Assembly: GCA_037140715.1 (NCBI GenBank)
Contig: JBAXDX010000033.1
Span: 1-27,399, forward strand
Origin: JAUZPB01 sp037140715
GTDB taxonomy: Bacteria > Bacteroidota > Ignavibacteria > Ignavibacteriales > SURF-24
Direction: 5' to 3'
Length of the DNA stretch: 27,399 nt
Shown here: positions 8,549 to 15,691 of the stretch, piece after piece
How the letters are laid out: the number at the start of each line of letters is the position of its first letter
Position numbering within the stretch: the stretch's first letter is position 1
Notes under the pieces: model-generated
Database searches by the model: none
What the model saw: only the letters and a program-made list of their open reading frames with translations
What the model was told of the DNA's origin: nothing
Made by a program: the position numbers and the translations under genes

Positions 8549-8674
8549 ATGAGCAAAGGTCAGAATACTAAAAAAAGTACAAAAAAAGAACCGGCAAAAA
8601 CTATGAAAGAAAAGAAAGCGGCTAAGAAAGAGAAGGTAAATGAAAAGAAAAATCATGGCACTCTCAATAAATAG
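8549..8674 (+). CDS. Small lysine-rich basic protein (41 aa)
   Basis: ATG at 8549 is preceded by an excellent AAAAGGAGAA ribosome binding site 7 nt upstream, and the frame ends at TAG 8672-8674. The peptide starts MSKGQNTKKSTKKEP and continues with KTMKEKKAAKKEK. It is extremely Lys-rich, without hydrophobic segments, cysteines or predicted fold. Very similar tiny proteins with a GQxxKKxTKKxPxKTxKEKKxxK pattern are, to my recollection, common hypothetical genes in Bacteroidota. Nucleic-acid or ribosome association would be plausible from the charge, but no function is known to me. It is too short for usual gene-length cutoffs and is easily missed. The strong ribosome binding site and family-like pattern are the basis for calling it. 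Confidence 0.7.
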   Translation: MSKGQNTKKSTKKEPAKTMKEKKAAKKEKVNEKKNHGTLNK

Positions 8675-9232
8675 CGTGCGAATTAATGAGTAGTAGTACC
8701 TGCCCAAGAACACATAACCGGTATTTTTCTTAATCATAATCATAATCGTTCAGGGAATGATTATGATTATGATTATCGGGTTTGGTTGAGACCGGGATAC
8801 GGGTGCATGAATTTTAAGTCTGCAGCGTTCATATTAAACAAAAATACCTTTACACAAATTGAAAAAACTTTCCGCCAGGGGCAGGCGCCTTTTAGAATAT
8901 TCATCACTTTCAGCAATAATTATATTATCACTTATCTTCTGGGATTCAATGGTGATTTATCCGGTAAAACTTTTTACAGTATTATGGCATTTTATTTTTT
9001 GTTAAGATATAAGCTTCTGAGGTCTTTTAAGAAGAAAGTTTAATATTCAGCGGATATCAATGTTGTTTTCCAATATGTCAGCAATGAAAAGCGGAGTGTA
9101 ACAGCAAAAATAGATATATGTCCTGAAATTTTCTTAATCATACTCATAGTCCTGACATTTTTGCGTAACATAAATTAACAGAACAAAAATATCTTTATTA
9201 TCAAAGCAAAATAATCAGATGGCAGAATATGT
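8675..9232. other. Gene-free spacer with hairpin and partial repeat
   Basis: No credible gene. It contains the perfect 16-bp hairpin at 8732-8774 and, at 9126-9180, a fragment (CTTAATCATACTCAT, then TTTTTGCGTAACATAAATTA) that closely matches the right end of the dispersed element at 9645-9675. A TTG-initiated frame at 8786-9043 lacks a ribosome binding site. Confidence 0.55.
8732..8774. repeat. Perfect 16-bp inverted repeat downstream of the 41-aa ORF
   Basis: AATCATAATCATAATC (8732-8747) and its exact reverse complement (8759-8774) flank an 11-nt loop GTTCAGGGAAT. The arms are built of ATAATC trinucleotide-like steps and resemble the TTAATCATACTCAT hairpins elsewhere in the window. It may end the small ORF transcript, but there is no T tract. 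Confidence 0.8.
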
Positions 9233-9693
9233 GTCAGCGACCGTTGTAAATTTAACGGCTGTATAATGTTAACAGAGAGCTTAAAGCTTCAGACTTCCAA
9301 TTTCTACTTTTTCGGATTAAATTTCGCCTGTTAAAATCCCATGAAATATACTGGAAAAATTGAGATCGACACTAAAAGAGTCGGCGCCGACTCTTTTAGT
9401 GTCGGCGCCGACTCTTTTAGTGTCGGCGCCGACTCTTTTAGTGTCAAAACCGACTTTTCCGGTATATTGCCCGATATTTTCAGACTGTTCTGGCATTCTA
9501 TTTGATTATAAACAGGTGTTTATTTGGAGAGTGTCAGGGTGTAAATATTTTTGCGTAAATGAAAAAATCAAAAGTCAGGGATATTTAGAAATCCTGCGTT
9601 ATCGTATAAATCAAAAAAAACAGATAAATCATAGTCCGGATGAATTTTGCGTAACATAAGTTAATCATACTCATTGCTCCTGAAGCAATTAAG
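9233..9693 (+). repeat. Dispersed intergenic element, copy 1
   Basis: About 460 bp that align with the reverse complement of 15175-15691. The left flank shares GTCAGC, a CCGTT/AACGG stem-loop (9241-9258) and TTAACGGCTGTAT, then TGTTAACAG and CTTAAAGCTTCAG. The centre is the 21-bp palindromic core (9368-9466). The right flank shares TTTCAGACT, an ATAAAC/GTTTAT hairpin (9508-9523), GTGTAAATATTTTTG and CTGAAGC-ATTAAG. The segment CTTAAAGCTTCAG through the core also matches copy 3 at 27216 onward. No transposase and no target-site duplication are evident. The long open frame across the core (9360-9659, repeating SAPTLLV) is a by-product of a stop-free 21-bp unit. Confidence 0.82.
9368..9466. repeat. 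21-bp palindromic tandem core of copy 1
   Basis: One arm GACACTAAAAGAGTC (9368-9382) is followed by three copies of its exact reverse complement GACTCTTTTAGTGTC (9389-9403, 9410-9424, 9431-9445), each separated by the self-complementary spacer GGCGCC. A decayed fourth copy ends the array. The first arm and first inverse arm together with the spacer make a perfect 36-bp palindrome (9368-9403). Confidence 0.97.
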
Positions 9694-9714
9694 ATTATAA
9701 GTATAATTAAGAGG
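9661..9714 (-). repeat. Hairpin overlapping the stop codon of the MFS gene
   Basis: TTAATCATACTCAT (9661-9674) is nearly complementary to ATAAGTATAATTAA (9697-9710). In minus-strand RNA all 14 positions pair if two G-U wobbles are allowed, while in plus-strand RNA those two are C-A mismatches. An inner TTGCT/AGCAA stem extends it. The hairpin begins within the stop region of the minus-strand transporter gene, so it probably forms the 3' end of that transcript; a T tract is lacking. Confidence 0.55.
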
Positions 9715-10990
9715 AGAGCTTGTCCTGCACCTGATATTTATGCGGGGTAATATCTTTCTGTTTATATTCAGGTTCTTCAACTTTTTTCAAAAGAAAAAGT
9801 CCGGCGATAAAAAAACAGCCAATGGCAAGAACTGCAAATCGCTCATTCGAAATATCAGCAATCGCGCCGTATAAAAGCGGACCTATTATAGCGGAAGACT
9901 TACCAAACAAGCCGTCATAAAAACCAAAGAACTCAGCCTCCCTTTCCTTTGGTGTCAGTAATGCCATTAAAGAGCGGCTACATGACTGCGATGAGCCAAT
10001 TGAAAGTCCTGCTAAAAGCCCGATAATATAAAATTCAAAGACAGTCTGAATAAAAAATGCTCCTGAAATAACGGCAATCCAGATGACAAGAGTAATCATT
10101 ATAGTTTTCTTCGGACCTATATGATCTGAAATAATTCCAAAGATAAAAGAACCTGCTACGGCGGTACTCTGTACTATTGCGAAGAAATAGATTACCTGAG
10201 CATCTGTCATTTTAAGTATGTTCGAGGCAAAAATTGAAGCAAAGGCAATTATGGTTATAACAGCATCATTATATAAAAAAAAGGCAAGAAGAAATCGTGA
10301 AACAGAGGGGTAGTTATTCTTAAAAAATAAGTCCTTAAAAGTAGAGAAACTTTTCCTTACTCCGGCTTTAATTAAACCGGTTCTGAGCCTCGATTCATTT
10401 CCGGGTTCGTGAATAAACAAAAACATAGGGATGGAAAAGAGTAGAAAGAAAGCCGCGGCTACAAGGAAAGTAAGTCTTATATAAAAATAATAGTCGGGGG
10501 AGGATTGCTCCGGCAGAATAAGCATGACAATAATAAGGACAGTCAGAGCACCGAGGTAACCCATTGCAAAGCCATAGCCGGAGACCCTGCCAAAATTCTT
10601 TTTTTCAGTAAGATTTGGAAGGAAGGCATCATAAAAAACCAGCCCGCCTTCAAAGCCGATATTGGCAAGAATAAAAAGGGTCATTCCGGACAGGACATAA
10701 CCCTTGTGAACAAAAAACATAAGAGCGGTACATATAACTGACACGCATGTAAATACCAGAAGAAATCTTTTCCGGTTACGTGATGAATCAGCAATTGCTC
10801 CAAGAGGCGGGCTGAGTATAGCGGAAAGTGCCATTGAAATACTTACAGACAACCCCCAAAGCCAGTTTTTTCCGCCGGCAACATAACCGGAGAAATATTT
10901 TGAATAAATAACAGTAACGATAATTACTGAAAAGGCGGTATTTGCAAAATCAAATAAGGTCCAGGCAAATATCTTTCCTTTATTATTCAT
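9707..10990 (-). CDS. MFS transporter, UMF1/Atg22-like family
   Basis: A 427-residue integral membrane protein with about 12 hydrophobic helices. The N-terminus KIFAWTLFDFANTAFSVII and the loop GAIADSSRNRKRFLL are typical of the UMF1 (Atg22-like) branch of the major facilitator superfamily. The central loop around residues 195-220 separates two six-helix halves, and the second half has GIISDHIGPKKT, the matching cytoplasmic loop. The substrate is unknown for most bacterial members; amino-acid or metabolite efflux is only an inference from Atg22. The start ATG (10988-10990) overlaps the end of nusB by 8 nt, so translation is likely coupled, and this is the last gene of the minus-strand cluster. 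The length is normal and no key segment appears missing. Confidence 0.88.
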   Translation of the reverse strand: MNNKGKIFAWTLFDFANTAFSVIIVTVIYSKYFSGYVAGGKNWLWGLSVSISMALSAILSPPLGAIADSSRNRKRFLLVFTCVSVICTALMFFVHKGYVLSGMTLFILANIGFEGGLVFYDAFLPNLTEKKNFGRVSGYGFAMGYLGALTVLIIVMLILPEQSSPDYYFYIRLTFLVAAAFFLLFSIPMFLFIHEPGNESRLRTGLIKAGVRKSFSTFKDLFFKNNYPSVSRFLLAFFLYNDAVITIIAFASIFASNILKMTDAQVIYFFAIVQSTAVAGSFIFGIISDHIGPKKTIMITLVIWIAVISGAFFIQTVFEFYIIGLLAGLSIGSSQSCSRSLMALLTPKEREAEFFGFYDGLFGKSSAIIGPLLYGAIADISNERFAVLAIGCFFIAGLFLLKKVEEPEYKQKDITPHKYQVQDKLSS

Positions 10991-11477
10991 CAGAAGATTT
11001 ATTGTGTGGAATTTTCACTAAAGAATCATCCATAAGGCCGCGCCCGGTTTTATTTAATTCCCCTGTTTCCCTTAATTTAATAAGAATCGTATCAAGTACG
11101 CCGTTTAAGAACTTGCCACTGTTTGGAGTGCTGAAATTTTTAGCTATTTCAATTATCTCGTTAATAGAAACTTTTGGCGGGATATCCGGCAGATAGAGTA
11201 TTTCACAGATACCCATTCTAAGTAACAGTTTATCAATTATTGCAATTCTGTTCATCTCCCAGTTTTCTATACGGTCGCTGATAAATTCATCAAGTTGTTT
11301 TTTGTTGGCAAGTATTTTGTGAACCAGCATACGGCAGAATTCTTTGTCAGTATCTTCGGTCAGGTCTGCCAGTATGCCTTCAGTAAGATTTTTAAGTCCG
11401 TCCCCGTTCATTTCAAAAGCATATAATATTTGCAGTACTTTTTCTCTTAATACTCTTCTTGATATTTTTTTAATCAT
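10983..11477 (-). CDS. nusB: Transcription antitermination factor NusB
   Basis: NusB binds the boxA RNA element together with ribosomal protein S10 and joins NusA/NusG in rRNA antitermination. The 164-residue product shows the family pattern: an N-terminal SRRVLREKVLQILYAFEM helix, a middle NRIAIIDKLLLRMGICEIL, and a C-terminal INEIIEIAKNFS followed by GKFLNGVLDTI. It is slightly longer than the usual 130-150 residues because of a polar C-terminal tail. ATG 11477 begins the frame. It overlaps the downstream transporter gene by 8 nt and follows the YdcF-like gene by an 80-nt gap. Confidence 0.95.
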   Translation of the reverse strand: MIKKISRRVLREKVLQILYAFEMNGDGLKNLTEGILADLTEDTDKEFCRMLVHKILANKKQLDEFISDRIENWEMNRIAIIDKLLLRMGICEILYLPDIPPKVSINEIIEIAKNFSTPNSGKFLNGVLDTILIKLRETGELNKTGRGLMDDSLVKIPHNKSSDE

Positions 11478-11557
11478 AATCTCTTAATTACTCATTCTTT
11501 CTGTTAATTGGTACCGGCAATCCTGCCCGTTATAAATTTATCCTGTAAAAACTTTAC

Positions 11558-12610
11558 CTACAATGCAAAAAACCAGAAGAACAACAGCGCAACGCTGTCT
11601 CTTAACTGATACATGAGTGATTTTTCCCAGCTTAGCATCAGATCCGAAGCCATTGGTTCGGCTTTAAGATTAAAGAAATCACATATTTCCATTACCCGTT
11701 TAAGATGAAAATGGTCTGAGACTATCAGTATCCTTTTCAGGTTTTGTTTTTTAGCGAGGTTTTCCTTAATAAACTCAATCTGTTCACTTGTGGAAGAAGT
11801 TTTCTGCTCTATCCAGATATCTTTCTTATCAACTCCATAACTAATCAATAATTTTGAAGCCACATCAGCTTCAGTCAGCTCGCCTGGAGCATTGCCCCCC
11901 GTTACCTGAATCTTTTTTATAATGCCCGCATTATAAAGATTACAGGCTTTGCCAATACGCGAGGCAAATATCGGACTTGCCTTATTCCTGCTCCAGACCG
12001 CCGCCCCAAGCACAACAGCTGCATCATATTTTTTCCCGTCTTTAATGGAAACAGGATTCTCCCCGATGTCATTACTTGTATAAATAAATGCCCAGGCGGT
12101 AAGCAGAAAAACTATTATAGCTGAATATAACAGGGCAAATATATAAACAAACCCCTGAGCTTTGAATATTATCAGCCAGATGAAAACACCTAAAGTAATA
12201 AGCAGAAACTGAAAGCCCGAATAAAAAACTGTAATATAAACCCTTTCGAAAGGAAAACCGAATAAGTACCCTGCAGGCATCGGAAACTTTATCTGCTTAA
12301 ATAATACCGTTAAAACAAGTAGCACGTTCATTATTATCGTAATGACAAGAAAAGTGTAGTATTTTTTGTCGCTGACCTTGTTGTTGAAAAGTAAAATCAG
12401 CAGTCCGGTTACCGGAATTATCACAGAAGCAAAGTTGAGAATGTTGCCGATATTATAAGGATTAAACTCCAGTATCGAAAGGTTCTTTCTTGAATACTTA
12501 CTTAAATAGAGAAATATCAAATCAGACAGAAGAATAAAGATTACAAAAATCGTTATTCTTTCTTTTATTTTTTCTGTGTCGCTGGCTTTTATTTTAGTTT
12601 TTTCTTTCAT
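11558..12610 (-). CDS. Membrane protein with C-terminal YdcF/SanA-like (DUF218) domain
   Basis: The 350-residue protein has five hydrophobic helices in its first 180 residues, then a soluble DUF218 domain (about 194-340) and a final hydrophobic stretch at the C-terminus. The DUF218 part shows KYDAAVVLGAAVW, the GKACNLYNAGIIKKIQVTGG segment, EADVASKLLISYGV and ILIVSDHFHLKR, all hallmarks of the YdcF/ElyC/SanA group. Some members act in envelope and undecaprenyl-phosphate metabolism (ElyC) or envelope barrier function (SanA), so an envelope role is plausible but unproven. It starts 9 nt after the ABC ATPase gene, so the two are cotranscribed. Confidence 0.85.
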   Translation of the reverse strand: MKEKTKIKASDTEKIKERITIFVIFILLSDLIFLYLSKYSRKNLSILEFNPYNIGNILNFASVIIPVTGLLILLFNNKVSDKKYYTFLVITIIMNVLLVLTVLFKQIKFPMPAGYLFGFPFERVYITVFYSGFQFLLITLGVFIWLIIFKAQGFVYIFALLYSAIIVFLLTAWAFIYTSNDIGENPVSIKDGKKYDAAVVLGAAVWSRNKASPIFASRIGKACNLYNAGIIKKIQVTGGNAPGELTEADVASKLLISYGVDKKDIWIEQKTSSTSEQIEFIKENLAKKQNLKRILIVSDHFHLKRVMEICDFFNLKAEPMASDLMLSWEKSLMYQLRDSVALLFFWFFAL

Positions 12611-12619
12611 GTAATAAGT

Positions 12620-13426
12620 TTATGACAGCACGGGTTTAATCATAACGCTGACATTGCCGGATTCAAAATCAGGGGCAACGGCAGAATCAACCTCAAAAAC
12701 ATTCATTATATTTTCAGGTGTAAGAATCTTACCGGGTAAGTCATCATGCACAATGCCGCCATCTTTCATAAGTATTATTCGTTTGCTGTGAAAACCAGCA
12801 AGATTAAGATCATGTGAAACGGCTATTACCGTAAGATTCTTTTCGGAATTCAGCTTTCTCAGCATATTAAAAATTGATAACTGGCGCTTTATATCAAGAT
12901 GAGCATTAGGTTCGTCAAGTAAAATAATACGTGGCTGCTGAACTATTGCTCTTGCAATAAAAGCCATTTGTGCCTCGCCGCCGGATACTTCATTAATTCC
13001 TTTATTTTTTAAATGCTTTATATCTGCAAACTCAAGTGCCTCATCAACTATCTGCCTGTCTAGGCTGCTTTCATGTCCGATGATATTCAGATAAGGCGTT
13101 CGCCCCATCATTACAATCTCATTAACGCTAAACGGGAAAATCGTTAAAGAGGACTGGGGTACAAAAGCAATTATTCTGGCAAGGTTACGCTTTGAAATCG
13201 AGCTGTATAATTTGTTATCCAGCATTAACTGACCTGCGGAAGGTTGCAGTATTCCTGAAATTATCCTTAAAAGAGTTGATTTACCTGCTCCATTAGGACC
13301 TAAAACAGATAGAAATTCTCCTTCATCAATCGTCAGACTGATATTATTAAGAAAAAAATCTTGTTTGCTTCCCTTACTGCCATGTGCGTAAGAAAATGAA
13401 ATATTCTTTAAGTCAATTAGAGGCAT
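12620..13426 (-). CDS. ABC transporter ATP-binding protein, FecE/BtuD-like
   Basis: The 268-residue protein is an ABC ATPase with every motif present: Walker A GPNGAGKS (43-50), Q-loop Gln91 in FVPQSS, signature VSGGEAQ (147-153), Walker B RIILLDEP (166-173) and switch His205. The phrase GRTPYLNIIG after the Q-loop is typical of iron-siderophore, heme or cobalamin importers (FecE, HmuV, BtuD). In such systems it would pair with a FecCD-type permease and a substrate-binding protein. Neither is adjacent here; the next genes are YdcF-like and nusB. It is therefore an orphan ATPase, perhaps serving a permease encoded elsewhere. Ferritin, on the same strand just upstream but separated by a terminator, fits an iron theme loosely. 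Confidence 0.9.
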   Translation of the reverse strand: MPLIDLKNISFSYAHGSKGSKQDFFLNNISLTIDEGEFLSVLGPNGAGKSTLLRIISGILQPSAGQLMLDNKLYSSISKRNLARIIAFVPQSSLTIFPFSVNEIVMMGRTPYLNIIGHESSLDRQIVDEALEFADIKHLKNKGINEVSGGEAQMAFIARAIVQQPRIILLDEPNAHLDIKRQLSIFNMLRKLNSEKNLTVIAVSHDLNLAGFHSKRIILMKDGGIVHDDLPGKILTPENIMNVFEVDSAVAPDFESGNVSVMIKPVLS

Positions 13427-13603
13427 AATATTTTAAAATTGTATTGCAAATTAGGAAAAATAACTTCTCCTTTCAAGAAATATAATAAGACAGGGGATGT
13501 ACGGCAAATTTTCCTCATATTCTTACCTCTTAATCTTACTCCTGAAGTAATCCTGCTCATTTTTCTGATTTTAATAATCCTTATTCTCAGCATTATCTGT
13601 AAC

Positions 13604-13636
13604 AAAAAAGCCTGACAAATCTGCCAGGCTTTTTTT
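13604..13636 (-). terminator. Terminator downstream of ferritin
   Basis: AAAAAAGCCTG and CAGGCTTTTTT form a long stem with one internal mismatch (A-C) near a loop of about 8-10 nt. A and T tracts on both sides make it usable in both directions. It lies 23 nt past the ferritin stop codon and separates ferritin from the ABC gene cluster. Confidence 0.9.
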
Positions 13637-13658
13637 GTAAAAACTATTAAGAAACTGA

Positions 13659-14147
13659 TTAAACTCTTTTTCCAAGTTCATGATCGAGGAAGAATATCCC
13701 GCTGTGGTTATCTCCGATAAATTTCAGTTTGCCTAATATAAGCTCAGTAGTTGCAACTTCTTCTACCTGTTCATTTACAAACCAGCTCAGGAAATTATTT
13801 GTAGCATGGTCTCTTACTTCAATTGCAAGATCAGTCAGTTTATTAATTGAATCAGTAATCTTTAATTCATGATTATAGATTTCTTCAAACAATGCAAGAG
13901 GTGAAACCCATTCTGTAGGCGGGGTTTCAATTTTGTCAAAAACAACCTTTGCATTAACCTGATTTAAGTAATCATAGATTTTCATTGCATGAGTCATTTC
14001 TTCCTGAGCCTGAAGTTTCATCCATTTTGCAAATCCGTTAAAATTAATATGTTCGAAGTGAGCCGCCATTGAGAGATACAGGTACCATGAATAAATCTCT
14101 GTATTTACCTGATCGTTTAATGCTTTTTGAATTCTTTCATTGATCAT
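13659..14147 (-). CDS. ftnA: Non-heme ferritin
   Basis: Ferritin oxidises Fe(II) and stores iron as a mineral inside a 24-subunit cytoplasmic shell. The 162-residue product keeps the E. coli FtnA ferroxidase ligands at the same residue numbers: Glu17, Glu50, His53, Glu94, Gln127, Glu129 and Glu130. These lie in NTEIYSWYLYLSMAAHFE, QAQEEMTHAMKIYDYL, YNHELK and NEQVEEVATTELIL. No heme-binding methionine pattern of bacterioferritin is seen. It is monocistronic: the start (ATG 14147, preceded by GGAG) faces the divergent omega-amidase gene, and a terminator follows. Confidence 0.96.
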   Translation of the reverse strand: MINERIQKALNDQVNTEIYSWYLYLSMAAHFEHINFNGFAKWMKLQAQEEMTHAMKIYDYLNQVNAKVVFDKIETPPTEWVSPLALFEEIYNHELKITDSINKLTDLAIEVRDHATNNFLSWFVNEQVEEVATTELILGKLKFIGDNHSGIFFLDHELGKRV

Positions 14148-14315
14148 AATTGCTCCAGTATTAGGGATGTTGTGTTATTTGAACTAAAGTTCTGATTAAA
14201 ATTATCTCATTTTACAGTAAAATACAATTTGTTTTTTATAATTGTTCCCTTTGCAGCTAAAATTCTGGCGGATACTGAGTTTTTTACTTCTTTAATTATT
14301 CTAAAAAGATTATTT

Positions 14316-14342
14316 TTGAAACGAAATGATTATATAACTTCG
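14316..14342 (+). promoter_or_regulatory. Candidate Bacteroidota-type promoter of the omega-amidase gene
   Basis: TTG (14316-14318) and TAACTTCG (14335-14342) are 16 nt apart, resembling the Bacteroidota -33 TTG / -7 TANNTTTG arrangement with one mismatch. It ends 26 nt before the ATG. The spacing is at the short end of what is described. Confidence 0.3.
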
Positions 14343-14368
14343 CAATATTCTATAAGGTATAAAAAATT

Positions 14369-15130
14369 ATGAAATTAGCGCTGGTGCAATATAGCCCTGA
14401 CTGGGAAGATATAGAGAATAATAAGAAGAAAATCACTTCATTACTGTCAGGACAAAAAAAAGATTTTGATCTTATCATAATGCCGGAGATGACGCTTACC
14501 GGTTTTACAATGAAGTCAGAAGAATTTGCCGAATCTGTCGATGGCAACAGTTTTGCTTATTTCAGTCTGCTTGCTGTGAAGTTTAATTCAAATATAATTG
14601 CCGGATTAATAGAAAAAGAGAGCGATGAAATTTTTAATACTCTTGTTCATATTAACCGCAGAGGTGAACTTGTTAATAAATATCATAAAATTCACCCGTT
14701 TTCATATTCCGGCGAGGATAAAAATTACAGTAAAGGAAAGAATACGGTCATAACTGACATAGACGGTGTGAAAACCGGTCTTTCGATTTGCTATGATCTT
14801 CGTTTCCCTGAGCTTTTCAGGTTTTATGCTAAAGAACGGGCGGAACTAATGGTAATAATCGCTAACTGGCCTGCTTCAAGAATAGCCCACTGGTGCGCTC
14901 TTCTTAGGGCGAGAGCTATTGAGAATCAGAGTTTTATAATTGGCGTGAACAGGACAGGTGCTGACCCGGTGCTAAATTATAATGGTTTTTCAGGTGTTTA
15001 TGGACCCTATGGCGATGAGCTTGTTTCACTGGAAGATAAAGAGCAGATTATAACGATAGATATTGATATGAATGAAGTTGCGAAAACACGTGCAAAGCTA
15101 CCGTTTCTCAATGATATTTCACTTATCTGA
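14369..15130 (+). CDS. Nitrilase-superfamily omega-amidase (YafV/Nit2-like)
   Basis: The 253-residue enzyme belongs to the carbon-nitrogen hydrolase superfamily, with the catalytic triad Glu40 (MPEMTLTGF), Lys107 (KYHKIHPF) and Cys141 (SICYDLRFPELF). The stretch IANWPASRIAHWCALLRARA followed by IENQSFIIGVNR is characteristic of the YafV/Nit2 omega-amidase branch, which hydrolyses 2-oxoglutaramate and 2-oxosuccinamate. In other bacteria these enzymes act in methionine salvage or glutamine transaminase metabolism. The length is typical. It is divergent from ferritin, with a 221-nt shared spacer, and followed by about 1 kb without genes, so it is probably monocistronic. AAGG lies about 11 nt before the start. 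The exact substrate is an inference from the family. Confidence 0.88.
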   Translation: MKLALVQYSPDWEDIENNKKKITSLLSGQKKDFDLIIMPEMTLTGFTMKSEEFAESVDGNSFAYFSLLAVKFNSNIIAGLIEKESDEIFNTLVHINRRGELVNKYHKIHPFSYSGEDKNYSKGKNTVITDIDGVKTGLSICYDLRFPELFRFYAKERAELMVIIANWPASRIAHWCALLRARAIENQSFIIGVNRTGADPVLNYNGFSGVYGPYGDELVSLEDKEQIITIDIDMNEVAKTRAKLPFLNDISLI

Positions 15131-15174
15131 CAGTTTCTCATATACTTCCTGCGGGTACAAATTACCATTTTATT

Positions 15175-15691
15175 CTTAATCGCTTCAGAGAAAACGGGTG
15201 AGATTATCAGTATAATTAACTCATATTCCGCAAAATACATCCGAACTGTGATTTGTATGATTCATATCATTTATATGACAATGCAGGATTCATAGATATC
15301 TCTGACATTTGATTTCTTTATTTCACACAAAAATATTTACACTCTCAGCTTTTTACCCGATGCCCTCCGCTCCGGCTAAAATATTCACAGGGTTAACATA
15401 ATTAACTTCAGGGCAGAAAAAATAAGCATCTGCTTATAGTCAAACAGAGTGCCAGGGAAGTCTGAAAGCATTGAGAAATACACTAAAAGAGTCAAAGAAT
15501 ACTCTTTTAGTATATTAAAATACACTCCGAGAGTATTCTTTGACTCTCGGAGTGTATTCGCCGACTCTTTTAGTGTATTTACCGATATTTTTACTGATAA
15601 GCTTTAACCCTGGGAAGTAAAACCGGACAGTCTGAAGTTTTAAGCTGTCTGTTAACATCATACAGCCGTTAAATTTATAACGGTAGCTGAC
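15175..15691 (-). repeat. Dispersed intergenic element, copy 2 (inverted)
   Basis: The reverse complement of this stretch matches copy 1 over both flanks. Shared points include CTGAAGCGATTAAG (end), the ATAAGC/GCTTAT hairpin (15422-15437), GTGTAAATATTTTTG, the CCGTT/AACGG stem-loop (15666-15683) and TTAACGGCTGTAT. Copy 1 reads ATAAAC/GTTTAT at the hairpin, so both arms changed together. The two loops differ only slightly. Confidence 0.8.
15479..15583. repeat. 21-bp palindromic tandem core of copy 2
   Basis: Five 15-nt arms at exact 21-bp spacing: TACACTAAAAGAGTC, TACTCTTTTAGTATA, TACACTCCGAGAGTA, GACTCTCGGAGTGTA, GACTCTTTTAGTGTA, separated by 6-nt AT-rich spacers (AAAGAA, TTAAAA, TTCTTT, TTCGCC, TTTACC). 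Arms 1-2 and 3-4 form two 16-bp hairpins; the second has CCGAG/CTCGG where the first has AAAAG/CTTTT, so both sides of the stem changed together. Confidence 0.96.

Noticed and set aside
8492..8743. 83-residue minus-strand frame, rich in Phe and Ile
   Set aside because: It is the antisense of the Lys-rich 41-residue gene; AAA/AAG codons read backward give Phe/Leu.
8786..9043. 85-residue frame starting at TTG
   Set aside because: No ribosome binding site, no recognisable family, hydrophobic character could come from AT-rich sequence; the spacer shows other repeat-like features.
9360..9659. 99-residue open frame with repeated SAPTLLV heptapeptide over the copy 1 core
   Set aside because: It is a consequence of a 21-bp unit without stops; copy 2 breaks the frame, there is no ribosome binding site, and the same core is symmetric on both strands.
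13417..13605. 62-residue minus-strand frame between ferritin and the ABC gene
   Set aside because: Lies in a spacer just after the ferritin terminator with no start signals and overlaps the ABC gene start; composition is random-like.
15007..15240. 77-residue minus-strand frame
   Set aside because: Mostly antisense to the omega-amidase and otherwise inside the copy 2 element.
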